Source: Flammeovirgaceae bacterium
Lineage (GTDB): Bacteria > Bacteroidota > Bacteroidia > Cytophagales > Cyclobacteriaceae
Assembly (NCBI GenBank): GCA_021298015.1
Contig: JAJTGY010000010.1
Span: 90,800-154,799, forward strand
Direction of reading: 5' to 3'
DNA: 64,000 nt
Each line of letters starts with the position of its first letter. Position 1 is the first letter of the stretch. The notes under the pieces are model-generated. The model saw nothing but the letters and a program-made list of their open reading frames with translations, ran no database searches and was not told the DNA's origin. Shown here in pieces: positions 51,838-62,999 of this stretch. The position numbers were made by a program, and so were the translations under genes.

Positions 51838-54800
51838 TTAGATAACAGCCACCCGAATGACTTTCGCCTCTCGACCACTTTCGAAGATCAAAAAATACAC
51901 GCCCCTTGGCAGATTGCTGACTTCAAAATCGAATTCATACACACTGCGGCCAAAACCCTCAATCATCCGAATTACGAGATTGCGTTCGGGGCTAACAAGT
52001 CGGATTGTGACTGCACTCTCTTGAGAGAGTTCAATCATACCTGAAATACGGTCTTTTGTGGGCACTGGAAATGCTGTAACCGACCTGATCAAGGGTTCCG
52101 ATTGGGTGCTCAGGCGGCCACCTGATTTTTTAGCCCGCTTTCGGATGTCAATTGTCCCCCGATAGTCATCCTGACATTGAGCCAGGCTGGCGGTCAGGAT
52201 CACTTCGTAGATGCCGGGTTCATCAAATACCATCGTTACATAGTCAGGCGTGCGTTCAATCACGCTAGCTTCTGAGGGTAAGGTCCACACAATACCTTCC
52301 GGCACCGGCCAGCTGATATCAATCACAATGATCGTATCCCCGGCCTCTGCTTGCGGGATCATCAGAAAGTCAGCGCTTAGCAAGTCGGTGGCCGTCGTTA
52401 AGGTAAAAGTATCTTCTGCCAAACAACCGTTGGCATTGACAATACGCAATGTGTAATCGCCAGCCTGTGTCAGCGTCACTTGTTTTAACGTACTGCTAAA
52501 ACCATTGGACGATGACCAGACATAAGAAGCTGCATTCTCGGGTGAAGCAATAGTCAAAATACCGCCTACGCAGATTTTCCGGTCTGGTCCCAGATCGAGA
52601 GACAACGGTGGTGGATCAGCAAACACAAAAGTCCGTTGAGACGTACAACCTAACACATCGGTAGCTGTCACTGTATAGGTTCCAGCACCAATCGATGCTA
52701 ACGTACTGCCCGTGGCACCCGTGTTCCAGGCATAGCTAAACGTGCCATTCCCTCCCATGGCATTTACGCTGATGCTACCATCACTGCGACCTGCACATGC
52801 CGGTGCCACTTCTGATACGGTTTGTACAGTGATGGCAGGCTTGTCCGAAAGGGTTATACTCTCGGTTATCGTACAATTATTTGCATCGCGGATGGTGAGG
52901 GAATAGGTACCAGCACCAATGTTATTCAAAAGAGACGTGGTCGCACCGGTATTCCACGCGTAGGTATAGGGCGCTGTCCCTCCCGCACCCAAAGTCTGAA
53001 TCGATCCGTTCGTGCCTGCCGGACAGGTTGCCTGTTGAATAACCGGTGGAGTGGCTTCCAGGGTCGGTGGTGAAGGAACATTTACTACCTGCGAGGTAAT
53101 ACATCCGGTGGCATCAGTGATCGTAACAATGTTAATGCCGATACCGGGACGAAGTGCCACAGGGTTCAAGCCTGTTTCCCCATTGTTCCACACAATCGTA
53201 TAAGGAGCCTGGCCTTGTGATACGGTGATCGTGGCGCGTCCATCGTTGCTATCCGAACATCTGGTGGGTGTGGTTGAATTGATCGTGGCTTGTGGGCCGT
53301 CCGGGCTGGGAATAGCGGCATCTTCAAAATCGGTACACCCGTTTTGATCGGTGACCGTAACGCTGTACGTTCCCCCTGGTACATTAACAAGCGTAGGTGC
53401 GGTTGATACCACCTGGTTGAGCCCATTGCGCCAGGCAAAACTGTAGGTTCCTGTGCCTCCGTTAGCCAAAGAGGAAGCCGAACCATTGGATTGACCACAG
53501 GTGGCCCCCTGGATGCTACCAACCGAGGCTGTTAATACAGGAGGCTGGGTAATCGTAACGATGATTTGATTGATGCACAGGTTTTGGTCGCGTACACGCA
53601 GCGTATGTGATGTCGCATTCAAGCTACTAATGGTGGACGAGGGCTGCCACGTAATGCCATCGCGTGAATATTCATAGACTCCTGTTCCGCCTGTAGCATT
53701 CAGGGTAACAGATCCGTTTGCCTGACCATTACACAAAACATGAGAGGAGGTGCCTTGAGAAAGCGTTAGCTGAGCGGGTTGTATAATGGTGGCCGAAGTG
53801 TTGGTCGTACATCCGTTCGCATCCGTAACTGTGACAGAATATAACCCCGGTGGCCGGCTGATCAGATCTTCCGTAGTGGCTCCATTGCTCCAGCTGTACA
53901 AATACGGTGAGGTGCCGCCCGTCACGGTCAGGTTAACTGAACCATTGCTGGCGCCAAAACAGGTAACATCGGTTTTAATCGCTGTGCTCACTAACTGAGC
54001 CGGTTGGATGATCACCGGGGTGGTACGGCTACCGATACAACCTCGGCTATCGGTAATCGTAACGGTATACGTATTGCTCAGCAGGCTGCCCAACGTAAAG
54101 GATGCATCTTCGGTGGTGGCAATTACTGCATTGGTGGTGTTGTCGCGCCAACTGTAACTAAACGGTGGTGTGCCGCCTGAGGGTGTCAGATTGATGGTGC
54201 CTCCGTTGCCTGGACTAAAGCAGGAAAAAGTGGGGAGGGTGGCGATGGTACCGCCTACAGGTGAGGGTTGTGTCAGATTTATTACTTGTGCCGAACTCTC
54301 ACATCCATTGGCACCTCTTGCCCGAAGGGTATATATGCCTGAGCTAAGTCCGGTGAAAACATTTGTCGTAAAATAGTTTGTACCGTTGTTGATCGAGTAT
54401 TCGAAGGGTGCCACCCCATCGGAGGCGGTAATAGTGATACTGCCATTTGCCAATCCAAAACAAGATGGTTCGACCAACGTACGCGTAACGGAAATGGCCG
54501 GGGGAACAGTTACCGTTACACTGGCAGCCAGTGCCACACATAAATTGATATCCCGAACACGAACGGTGTAATTCCCAGAGCCAAGACCTAAAAACACATT
54601 TGAAGCCTGATAAATTGATCCATCAAGAGAATACTGTAATACTCCTGTACCCCCTCCAGAACCGTTAACGGTGATCATGCCTGTTTGTCCAAAACACGTG
54701 GGCTGAGTTACGGTTGCCGTACCTGCGATTACCGGGGCTGGAACAAAAACATTCACTACACTGCTCTCGCATAAGTTTATATCTCGCACCTGGATTGCGT

Positions 54801-56175
54801 GGGCTATCCCGGTAGTCAATCCTGTAAATACGTTGGACATCTGGTACGCGCCTCCGTCTATCCGATATTGTTTTGCACCGGTGCCCCCGCTGGCCGTGAC
54901 GGTCACCTGGCCATTGTTCAATGTGTTACACAACGTGGATAGACCAGAAGCCGATACGATAGATGGCTCAGAAACGCTGACCGAATTTGTTGTAAGCACG
55001 GTATATGTTGCCGGGGTAGTGCAGTCATCACGTATGGTCACTTGATAACTGCCTGCGCCAACATCAAACGTTGGAGTCCCTTGAAAAGGCCCTCCATTGA
55101 GGCTATACTGATATGGCGAACGACCTCCAGAAACTCCGCTAACAGTTACCTGCCCATCTGTTGAACCCAGACAACTAACCTGTGAACCATTATAGTTGCT
55201 GGTAACAGATACATTTGCAACCAGCTGAGTGCGGGGACCCGGTGAGACGATAAAGGGTGTAAACTCAACTGCTCCACAATTACCTAAATTACTCTTGACA
55301 ATTAAGTAGTATTGGATACCTGCCATCAGTTGTCCGTTTGTTTTTAACGAGCTTAAGGGAAGTAAAGGATCGTTTGAGTCCCGTATCTCAAAGCTAAAAA
55401 CCTCACCTGTATCTGCTTCGCGGCTGTAAGAAACATCCGTCACGGAACCATCGTTGCCACCTAGACATGTGGGAGCAGATGTACTAATGCTTGATGCAAC
55501 AACTTGATCCGGATAAAATCGATAAGGGCTCGTTGGAACGCTTGGTGATCCACCGCATGGGACAGAATAACGAAACACTATGGGAGTATCGTAAAATGAT
55601 GCGTATCCAGTCCCAAAGATATCTTGCATACTGACGTTTATTGAAGACGAATTGGGGTTACCAGGTACAGAAAGCCAAACCCCAGTAGAAATACTATACT
55701 CCCAATCATAAGATGAATATACGGAAATACCCCTGAGATTAAGTACTTCACTAGAACAATAGTCTCCTGCTGGAGTAGTCCCCATTATAGGTGTAGGTAA
55801 CGGTTCCCAGCTTAGCGTCAAGTCAGTTGTAGCACAAGAACCGATTGTATAATTATTGGAAAAGCAATCTTGATTTGGAAGATTTATGGAATAGGAAAAA
55901 AGGCAGTTTTGATTTGGAAAGTCCGGAGGTATTTTGTCATCAAAAACACGACAACGGGAAGTGATATCTATCCTAATCGGCCTTCCATTTGAGTTCTTAA
56001 CCACATTGTAATTTACATAAGACTCGTAAATAGGTGCAGTTTCACCGGGGCATCCACTCAATGCACCTGAAGAAAACTCGTTCACAGAGTAGGCTATTTG
56101 AGCGTTTGCATCAAACGCTATTAAAGAACTACCAAGTAATACCAAGCCCATTAAAAATAAAACCCTTGCTTTCAT
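51838..56175 (-). CDS. SprB-repeat surface adhesin with T9SS sorting domain
   Basis: 1,445 residues from ATG 56175, which gives a signal peptide MKARVLFLMGLVLLGSSLIAFDANAQ; a GTG eight codons upstream is less suitable. After a 250-residue N-terminal part come about a dozen SprB-type repeats of 70-85 residues. Each carries a C.G..NG.I.V...GGTG.Y.YS pattern and ends in a TV.V.D.NGC motif. A PKD-like module is near 1240-1310. The C-terminal domain (VTAFPVPTKDRISGMIELSQ... to IRVAVI) is a T9SS type A sorting signal. SprB-type proteins are surface adhesins that can support gliding or attachment. It is the last gene of the minus-strand surface cluster. Confidence 0.9.
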   Translation of the reverse strand: MKARVLFLMGLVLLGSSLIAFDANAQIAYSVNEFSSGALSGCPGETAPIYESYVNYNVVKNSNGRPIRIDITSRCRVFDDKIPPDFPNQNCLFSYSINLPNQDCFSNNYTIGSCATTDLTLSWEPLPTPIMGTTPAGDYCSSEVLNLRGISVYSSYDWEYSISTGVWLSVPGNPNSSSINVSMQDIFGTGYASFYDTPIVFRYSVPCGGSPSVPTSPYRFYPDQVVASSISTSAPTCLGGNDGSVTDVSYSREADTGEVFSFEIRDSNDPLLPLSSLKTNGQLMAGIQYYLIVKSNLGNCGAVEFTPFIVSPGPRTQLVANVSVTSNYNGSQVSCLGSTDGQVTVSGVSGGRSPYQYSLNGGPFQGTPTFDVGAGSYQVTIRDDCTTPATYTVLTTNSVSVSEPSIVSASGLSTLCNTLNNGQVTVTASGGTGAKQYRIDGGAYQMSNVFTGLTTGIAHAIQVRDINLCESSVVNVFVPAPVIAGTATVTQPTCFGQTGMITVNGSGGGTGVLQYSLDGSIYQASNVFLGLGSGNYTVRVRDINLCVALAASVTVTVPPAISVTRTLVEPSCFGLANGSITITASDGVAPFEYSINNGTNYFTTNVFTGLSSGIYTLRARGANGCESSAQVINLTQPSPVGGTIATLPTFSCFSPGNGGTINLTPSGGTPPFSYSWRDNTTNAVIATTEDASFTLGSLLSNTYTVTITDSRGCIGSRTTPVIIQPAQLVSTAIKTDVTCFGASNGSVNLTVTGGTSPYLYSWSNGATTEDLISRPPGLYSVTVTDANGCTTNTSATIIQPAQLTLSQGTSSHVLCNGQANGSVTLNATGGTGVYEYSRDGITWQPSSTISSLNATSHTLRVRDQNLCINQIIVTITQPPVLTASVGSIQGATCGQSNGSASSLANGGTGTYSFAWRNGLNQVVSTAPTLVNVPGGTYSVTVTDQNGCTDFEDAAIPSPDGPQATINSTTPTRCSDSNDGRATITVSQGQAPYTIVWNNGETGLNPVALRPGIGINIVTITDATGCITSQVVNVPSPPTLEATPPVIQQATCPAGTNGSIQTLGAGGTAPYTYAWNTGATTSLLNNIGAGTYSLTIRDANNCTITESITLSDKPAITVQTVSEVAPACAGRSDGSISVNAMGGNGTFSYAWNTGATGSTLASIGAGTYTVTATDVLGCTSQRTFVFADPPPLSLDLGPDRKICVGGILTIASPENAASYVWSSSNGFSSTLKQVTLTQAGDYTLRIVNANGCLAEDTFTLTTATDLLSADFLMIPQAEAGDTIIVIDISWPVPEGIVWTLPSEASVIERTPDYVTMVFDEPGIYEVILTASLAQCQDDYRGTIDIRKRAKKSGGRLSTQSEPLIRSVTAFPVPTKDRISGMIELSQESAVTIRLVSPERNLVIRMIEGFGRSVYEFDFEVSNLPRGVYFLIFESGREAKVIRVAVI

Positions 56176-56234
56176 AGCAAAATTTGCAATTTGATTCACA
56201 AGTCTATCTTCATTATCAAAAATTCACTTCTTAT

Positions 56235-58262
56235 TCAATATTTCACACTTATCTCCAAAGACTTTCCGACACTAGCTCCGTTTTGATTAACTACCAATAT
56301 ATGATACTTATAACTACTCTCTATTTTAACATTGCTATCCATAAACTGCCTCGAAGAATTTATAGTTTTAATTGTAAATGGCTGATCATCACCTTCTGAT
56401 CGGTAAATTATTGTTTTAACCGCACCCGGAATCTGATCCCATTCTAGCAGTATCTGTTTTTTATCCCGATCAACGGTTGCTTTAAGTAGCACCTGCGCGG
56501 ATTGTTTAACCCTTTCTTTTACCGTCAACTGAATGGTGGATCCTTCAGAAATATTTCCGGAACGATCATAGCTTTTCACGCTATACAATTGCGAGCCGAG
56601 CACTCCAGTAGAATCGACAAAGTGAAAAATGGAATCAGGCAGATTGGCAAGCTTCGATAAGTTCGTCCCGCCTAATGTTCTTCGTTCGATGAGATACCCT
56701 GCTGCATCCTTACTAGAACTAGGAAACCACGATAACTCCACTCCATGTTCCGTGTTCTTTACATTCTTGATCGAAGGAGGAACAGGAGGTATTTTATCTG
56801 GCAAAACAACAGTCAAGATTTCTGAGAATATGGAGGCATTAAACCGATTGTCAAGAGCTTTTAAACGATAGTAAATCCGACCGTCAAGAGATTGGGTTTT
56901 AAGGGAGTCGCGATACTGAGAAATGGACGATAACTCCTTTGAAATCTTACTGAACTCAGCATTTTGAAAATTGGATCGATATACTTCATATCCTTGCAAA
57001 TCATTTTCTGAATTAGCTCCCCATTGAAGGGTAATCACACCAGATGATGACACCTCATACCTGAGACCTTGAGGTGCTAGCGGAGGAACACTATCATACA
57101 ATTGAAGCAAATGCGGAAAGGTAGCGGTGCTGTCGCGCTCACCCATCAGTTTAATCCTATAATAGGCTGTAGCCAATGGTTTCTTATCTCTCCACTCGGT
57201 TTCGTTTACTGACATCCGATGCACGGTGAAATATGGACCCGATTCGCGGCTTCCTCGTTCTATTTTAACAGATCTTATTTGCTTTTTGTCTCCTGAAATC
57301 TGCCAGCGCAACCAGGCCTCGCTCTCCTTTGTTGGCTGAACGGAAAAACTGCTAACGATAGCTTTTAGAGCAGGAATACTTATGCCTTTCGCTTCCGCAG
57401 AAGCCGGACTTATTTCCCCAAACGCTGTAATACCTCGTATCCTATAGGCTACTTCACTTCCAGTAGAACTCAATGAATCGATATAACGGAAATAAGGGTC
57501 TTCTTCATTACCTGGATTTAAAAAAGGAGCATTGTTAACTTTTTTAAAATCTGGCTCCCCAGCCTGTTTCCGCTCAATTATATAAGATGTAAACGTCTTC
57601 TCCACTGCCGTCTTTGGCCACGTAAGCATTACTTGTTTATCCCCAAACTGCGCCCTTAGCTCAGCAGGTGGCAACACTTGAATGGTGTCAGCCAAGCTGA
57701 TATAAAATGTAGCAGGCACGGAGTTCGCACTATCGGCATTGGCTACGTGAATCCGGTACAGATATTTTTCATCAGGTTTGACCTGGGCATCCACCCATCC
57801 CAGTCCTGAGAGCAATGCGGTTTCAAAAGAGTGATCAGCAGCGAGCAAGGCAAATGAAAATCGCTGTTCCAATTGCCTTGACCTATTCACGACATCAAAG
57901 GGTGTCGCTTGGAGTGGTCCTACCTCAAAATCGGAACCATAAAGGGCCTCGGCTGCAATGGCGACATAATCATTGTTCTCGGAAGGACGCTCCCACTCGA
58001 CAAGCGGTCGAGGTTTTAGCGCTGGTGATAGAATTATCTTTGAAGGTGGTCGGAGTATTTGTTTCCCGCGGGTAATCGTATACCGCTCGATCACATATCC
58101 CGATTTATTAGCTGTTTGCCATTGGTTCGGATCGGTTGGTGCCCATCGCAATAAAATAGAGTTTTTCTTTGCTTTAGCTAATAGTAATACATCAGATGTC
58201 TGCCCCCACGCAAAGTATGGGAGAAGGAAACAGGACAAAGTTATGAATCGTATTATCTTCAC
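56235..58262 (-). CDS. Exported fibronectin type III repeat protein
   Basis: 675 residues beginning with GTG at 58262 (MKIIRFITLSCFLLPYFAWG is a good signal peptide), overlapping the preceding stop by 4 nt (GTGA). Five or six FN3-like beta domains follow, for example AELRAQFGDKQVMLTWPK, PQGLRYEVSSSGVITLQWG and SIKNVKNTEHGVELSWFP. Each has the YEVYRSN/YLIERR strand. No T9SS sorting domain is visible at the end (VGKSLEISVKY). FN3 arrays usually act as spacers or protein-binding parts on the outer face. It lies between the large exported protein and the SprB adhesin and is likely a partner of both. Confidence 0.85.
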   Translation of the reverse strand: MKIIRFITLSCFLLPYFAWGQTSDVLLLAKAKKNSILLRWAPTDPNQWQTANKSGYVIERYTITRGKQILRPPSKIILSPALKPRPLVEWERPSENNDYVAIAAEALYGSDFEVGPLQATPFDVVNRSRQLEQRFSFALLAADHSFETALLSGLGWVDAQVKPDEKYLYRIHVANADSANSVPATFYISLADTIQVLPPAELRAQFGDKQVMLTWPKTAVEKTFTSYIIERKQAGEPDFKKVNNAPFLNPGNEEDPYFRYIDSLSSTGSEVAYRIRGITAFGEISPASAEAKGISIPALKAIVSSFSVQPTKESEAWLRWQISGDKKQIRSVKIERGSRESGPYFTVHRMSVNETEWRDKKPLATAYYRIKLMGERDSTATFPHLLQLYDSVPPLAPQGLRYEVSSSGVITLQWGANSENDLQGYEVYRSNFQNAEFSKISKELSSISQYRDSLKTQSLDGRIYYRLKALDNRFNASIFSEILTVVLPDKIPPVPPSIKNVKNTEHGVELSWFPSSSKDAAGYLIERRTLGGTNLSKLANLPDSIFHFVDSTGVLGSQLYSVKSYDRSGNISEGSTIQLTVKERVKQSAQVLLKATVDRDKKQILLEWDQIPGAVKTIIYRSEGDDQPFTIKTINSSRQFMDSNVKIESSYKYHILVVNQNGASVGKSLEISVKY

Positions 58263-61200
58263 TCACCAATCGGGTTAAAAAACACCAAGTCTTTTCCGGA
58301 AATAGGCTCTGCCTTTCCGGGTACAAACTTCTTTACTTTTATCTTATAATTACCTTTCAACATCTGTGGAAAAGCACTCCAGATAATATTCTCTGTCCGG
58401 GGCGTAATAATTCCTTGCGCCAGGTAATGATTCACCACCTTGCTTTGAATTTCCAGGAAGTCGTAGTAGTAGTAATATGCTAAATCATAGGCAAAAAAGG
58501 ATTGCAACTCCATCGTTGGAGACACCGGACTGGTTTGACTTAATTCCAGACCATCCGTGGCCTGAAATATATGCACCGCACCAATGGGGGGAAGACCCAA
58601 AGTGGCCAACGTTCGGTTACCGATCGTGATTCGATTATCAATCGGGTAACCTTCATAAACCAACGGATAAATCCGGGAATTATAATATTGATTATCGGAA
58701 AGGTCAGCTTCTATCTTTAGGAGGGGTTTGTTTCCGGTAAAAGATGTTCCTATCAACTCTGCTTTGTCAAAACCTTCTTGTGTGGAATAATTTGTCTTTA
58801 AAAACGAAACACGCCACGCCACCCGTAATCCATTAAGGGTTGGTTCAAGATTCAATGCATTAATCTTTCCTGATAGTGTTGAGTAGCGACTGGATCGGAA
58901 ATACGAACTAAAAATGGCCTTTTCTTCCAGATCTTTAATCGTACCCTCCGCTCTTTTAGATTTCACTTCGGTATCCAGCGTTTCACCATTGGTCTGAACT
59001 TTTGTGTTTACCTCGCTCACATTTCGGTCTACCGCACCAACCTGTGTTTTGGGTACATTCACCAGCTCAAACGCATAAACTTCTCCATTTTTGAGATTAG
59101 CAGATGGGATCGTAAAACTTACTCGACCGGAGGCATAACTAAATCCAAAATTTGATTTATTACCAGATACATCCGTAAATCTTCCCGTTTGTGTCCAATC
59201 AGCAGATGACTCAAATAGGTAAGGTTGTCCTTGCTTAAGCTTGATATACCCTTCGGTTGTTTCTCCTTTATAAAAATTCAACTGCCCAACCACAGGATAG
59301 GAATAATCAACATTTGATAAGGGAATATGATCAGGAGCATCACCTGTTGAAAATTTAGCTACGGACTTTTCGACAATCACTTGTCCATTTTCAACTACTT
59401 TTACCCAGGAGCCGGATTTCAACTCCTCAAACTGGACTTCTACAGAAGCCACTACTTCTTTGCGCGGAGGTAATACATCAAACGGATTGATGGCCAACAC
59501 ATCCTGTTCTTCATTCCACTCTTGTGTACCTGCCAATGGCTTTCCCTCGCTCGTAAGCCTATAAGACTGAAGTTGCATACGGAAAGATCGTTTTACGCCA
59601 TTATCATCTGTTATCTCAAAAACCTTGTTTACAGGCATATTGAACACAGCCTGTGGTCGGGTAAAGACACTAATACTTTTTTCCTGATCACCGGGAGTCA
59701 ATTGAGAAATTACTTTTAAGTCATCAGCCACACTATCCTCCTTCTTCACCATCTCACACTTCTTACCCAGCGTCACTTCAAATCTGCAATTTCCTCTCAC
59801 CAATCCGCCCAATACACTAAAATAGCCACCCACGGTGCCCTGTACCCAAATAGGGTTAGGCAACTGGGCTTGCAAAATCGCAGCCGCTCCTATACTCAGT
59901 ATTTCAATACTTCTCCGCTTTCCAAATACTTTCACCCGTATGCCTACAGCCCCTTCAAAATACGCATAGGCCTGCCCATTGGCATACCAACCATTGATCC
60001 CAATTCTTCTGCCCGTATTGCTACAGTAGGTCTCACCATAATTTTTAATCATGATGTCAAATCCAAGACCGGCTTCAAACTTGGCATAGAAGATCAAGAA
60101 GGTAAGATCGCCTGTGCTGATGCTAAAGGCGGAACCGAACGCCACACCCGCCCCATTGCCAATCGCATTCAGGTCTTTCATGTAATCAAGATCCTTACCG
60201 CCCAGGATACGAGACACAGCCTCTGGAGGTGGCGGACTGCCGGGTATCTTAGTGCCCACCATAAAGTAACTTCCCGATTGCGCGCTGACGGGCCCTACTC
60301 CTACTTTTAATCCGATCCGATCTTCCGGAGTACCGACATATACATACCATTCGCCTGGCGCAAAGTGCATCACGGCCCACCCGGCACGTCCTCCGGCTCC
60401 TACGCCTTGGATAACACCACCAGCCACATTCACAAAAGCATCAAAGTTTCCGTGGAGCACCCGATTCTCAAAATCGTAATCAATAAACGCCCGGAAGGTG
60501 ATCCCCTCCTTTCCTTCAATCTTTCCATGAATGTCTTCGATGGCCGCCTTATCGTCTTTGATGGTGTTGATCAACGTCTCTGCTCCTTTCGGTACCTTGC
60601 TTTCTATTTCCTTCATTTTCTGCGTCATCTTAGCCGTGGCGGCTGTCAACTTCCCGGAGATAGCAGCGTCTATTCCAGGAGTGAGCATGTTTCCGTTTCC
60701 AAGTAAACTCATATAACGAATGCCTCCTCCCTGAAAGAAGGAAATCTCAAACGTAACATCGGCATTAAACACCTTGTCGTTACCAGCCGAGGCAATTACC
60801 ATGGTGGCTTTTATGCCCAAACCCGCTTTTGAATCCGGAATGTAAAAAGCGCCCGAGGCAGTCTTTCCTAACGGACTGGATGAACTCTTGTCCATTTTCA
60901 TTTTATAGAAAGCACCCCCGCCAAACCCTACGGCATTCACACCCGGAAACATTAAAATGCCTGGCGAAAACTCAGCCAACGCATCGGCATACCAATAGCG
61001 GTCACCATTCACATTTCCAAAGATAGCCGAAGCGCGTGCCTTAAAATTGAGCTTGGTCATGGCCATTTCCACAGATCCATTAAATCCATTTCCATAAACT
61101 GCATCATCGCGGTAGAACGCAAGCGAGCCTTTCAACGAATAGGCCGCGCCCGTCATGTCGACTTCAATGGAGCTAACATCTACTCGTTTAAAACGCCAGC

Positions 61201-62887
61201 GCTGGCTGCCGTCTTTCTGATACATCTCCGCTACCAGCGAAAGCCCCGCATCCACAGAAAAAGAATTTGCCCCGGCATCATTGCCTGTGAGATTCAGAAT
61301 TAAATCAAAGTCGAGGGCGGTCTCGGTGTCAGACAATGAGCGCATGCCGATGTTGTTGATGCTGATGGGGAACTGCGCCATCTTTTGTTGCAAGGCTTCG
61401 GAGCCAAACGAAAAGTTGCCTACTTTGATATAAGGCCTTACAGTCTGGATTTCCAGATTCTCAAAGGAGATATCGGCTAACTCCACGCCTTTGCCTTTTT
61501 CCCCCTTGTTGCTCAACCTGGCCTGAATGTTCATGTTGCCATGCAACACTGCCTTGGGCAAGAACTTACCATCCGCTACCCGGATTTCAATGCGCGAAGC
61601 TTCATAGATTTCCACTTTGCTGGTCTGCCATAAGTTAAACTGTATATCCTGGGTAGATACCACATTAAAGAAATACTGGTCGTTCTCTTGCATGGTGGCC
61701 GTATACTTAAATGGCGTTTGTTCATCCGCCAACGGTACCACAATTTTTCCTTTCAGTCCCGCCTGCTGAATCTGATTAGCCATCAACGACACGGCAATGG
61801 AATCCAGCGAGAATGCCCAGCCGCTCATGTCTCCGTTGTTAAGCGGAATCAGGTTTTTACCTTCGAATAATCCGGATACACCTTGATTGTCAATAATCAT
61901 ATTGTAAGCATTCAGCGAGGTGCGTACGTTGTCCTTATTTTTAAATTGCTGAGGTAACCGCACCGACATCTGTCGCATATAAAACCCACGCCACAGATTG
62001 GTATTATCCGGTAACATTTGGTTGCTGGTATATCCTTGCGGGAACTCGACAGCCGGGGCATTGCGCACATCGCTAAAATCAAATACAGCCTGTTCTACCG
62101 TAAAGCCAAAGCCATTCAAGCCCTTCACCTGAAAGTTGGGCAGACTTAGTTGAACAATCAGGTCGTTCCAGTTGCTCAATACGGTTTTAAAAGAAGATGT
62201 TACGCGGCCTTCCGGTTGGATGGTCCCATTCAGGTTTTCTGGAATCAACAGATCGCGTGAGAAGATGACATTGGCATCCAGCGCCATTTCTTTGAATCCA
62301 TCGCAGTCGATGGTAACATAGGTGCCCGGTACTACTTCCGTCCCACCTTTGATGACCAGTTGAATTTTATCACCATTAAAATTGATTCCATAATCACCAA
62401 TCAATTGCAGCGTGGCATCGCCCACAATTCCGCCCGCGTTGGAGAGCTTAATGTTTCTGCCCATGAACGAAAGTTTCTTTCCGTTTTGCGGAATTTCAAA
62501 TTCCATCACCACATCCAACTCCGCGTGGGTGGGCTGCAACCGCACCGCATAAATCACCACATCATAGCTTAACCCCCCAACGGCTTTGGGAATACCCACC
62601 GGTAACTCAAATTTGGAATTCGCATCAATCGTTCTGATAAAATTTTGCGTCTCCTTCACTTTCGCCACCATCGATCGGACAAATGCAATTTTCTGCTCCT
62701 GCTCACCATTAATCATCTCATCAAAGAACATATCCTCTGATAAGATATCAGAAACTTCCGGAGAAAATTCGTAGGCTACTGGCATCTGAAATACCGAATC
62801 CAGCCGATGCACCACCAGCGTGCTATCCGAGGGACCGGCTGCGGCCAGGAAGGGAAGCAGGGATAATATGAGGAGTAAGTATTTCAT
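58259..62887 (-). CDS. Large exported protein of unknown function, 1,542 residues
   Basis: The N-terminus MKYLLLILSLLPFLAAAG is a signal peptide. I do not recognise the family. Residues up to about 700 are beta-rich, with long runs of alternating strands (for example YDVVIYAVRLQPTHAELDV). A helical, Lys-rich stretch near 735-785 could form a coiled coil. A Gly-rich part near 830-1000 (GAGGRAGWAVMHFAPGEWYVYVG, then GAAAILQAQLPNPIWVQGTVGGYF) might form a membrane or barrel region. The last 400 residues are again beta-rich. It has no T9SS sorting domain. The coding start is 8 bp from a heptamer array. It is the core gene of an unnamed surface cluster, so function can only come from its neighbours. 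Confidence 0.85.
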   Translation of the reverse strand: MKYLLLILSLLPFLAAAGPSDSTLVVHRLDSVFQMPVAYEFSPEVSDILSEDMFFDEMINGEQEQKIAFVRSMVAKVKETQNFIRTIDANSKFELPVGIPKAVGGLSYDVVIYAVRLQPTHAELDVVMEFEIPQNGKKLSFMGRNIKLSNAGGIVGDATLQLIGDYGINFNGDKIQLVIKGGTEVVPGTYVTIDCDGFKEMALDANVIFSRDLLIPENLNGTIQPEGRVTSSFKTVLSNWNDLIVQLSLPNFQVKGLNGFGFTVEQAVFDFSDVRNAPAVEFPQGYTSNQMLPDNTNLWRGFYMRQMSVRLPQQFKNKDNVRTSLNAYNMIIDNQGVSGLFEGKNLIPLNNGDMSGWAFSLDSIAVSLMANQIQQAGLKGKIVVPLADEQTPFKYTATMQENDQYFFNVVSTQDIQFNLWQTSKVEIYEASRIEIRVADGKFLPKAVLHGNMNIQARLSNKGEKGKGVELADISFENLEIQTVRPYIKVGNFSFGSEALQQKMAQFPISINNIGMRSLSDTETALDFDLILNLTGNDAGANSFSVDAGLSLVAEMYQKDGSQRWRFKRVDVSSIEVDMTGAAYSLKGSLAFYRDDAVYGNGFNGSVEMAMTKLNFKARASAIFGNVNGDRYWYADALAEFSPGILMFPGVNAVGFGGGAFYKMKMDKSSSSPLGKTASGAFYIPDSKAGLGIKATMVIASAGNDKVFNADVTFEISFFQGGGIRYMSLLGNGNMLTPGIDAAISGKLTAATAKMTQKMKEIESKVPKGAETLINTIKDDKAAIEDIHGKIEGKEGITFRAFIDYDFENRVLHGNFDAFVNVAGGVIQGVGAGGRAGWAVMHFAPGEWYVYVGTPEDRIGLKVGVGPVSAQSGSYFMVGTKIPGSPPPPEAVSRILGGKDLDYMKDLNAIGNGAGVAFGSAFSISTGDLTFLIFYAKFEAGLGFDIMIKNYGETYCSNTGRRIGINGWYANGQAYAYFEGAVGIRVKVFGKRRSIEILSIGAAAILQAQLPNPIWVQGTVGGYFSVLGGLVRGNCRFEVTLGKKCEMVKKEDSVADDLKVISQLTPGDQEKSISVFTRPQAVFNMPVNKVFEITDDNGVKRSFRMQLQSYRLTSEGKPLAGTQEWNEEQDVLAINPFDVLPPRKEVVASVEVQFEELKSGSWVKVVENGQVIVEKSVAKFSTGDAPDHIPLSNVDYSYPVVGQLNFYKGETTEGYIKLKQGQPYLFESSADWTQTGRFTDVSGNKSNFGFSYASGRVSFTIPSANLKNGEVYAFELVNVPKTQVGAVDRNVSEVNTKVQTNGETLDTEVKSKRAEGTIKDLEEKAIFSSYFRSSRYSTLSGKINALNLEPTLNGLRVAWRVSFLKTNYSTQEGFDKAELIGTSFTGNKPLLKIEADLSDNQYYNSRIYPLVYEGYPIDNRITIGNRTLATLGLPPIGAVHIFQATDGLELSQTSPVSPTMELQSFFAYDLAYYYYYDFLEIQSKVVNHYLAQGIITPRTENIIWSAFPQMLKGNYKIKVKKFVPGKAEPISGKDLVFFNPIGE

Positions 62888-62894
62888 TCCATTA

Positions 62895-62999
62895 TTTTAG
62901 GTATTAGGTATTAGGTATTAGGTATTAGGGGTTAGGTATTAGGTATTAGGTATTAGGTATTAGGGGTTGGGTATTGGGTATTAGGTATTAGGGGTTAGG
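62895..62999. repeat. Heptamer array of 15 units, left arm
   Basis: Exact 7-bp period over 105 bp: mainly TATTAGG, with interspersed GGTTAGG, GGTTGGG and TATTGGG variants. It lies between the 1,542-residue gene start (62887) and the four-helix gene, whose last codons and stop (62981) lie inside it. It is complementary to the array at 63422-63470. Confidence 0.9.

Noticed and set aside
62895-62999. Repeat array read as a CRISPR or telomere
   Set aside because: Units are only 7 bp with no spacers, and there are no cas genes; telomere-like repeats make no sense in an internal operon gap.
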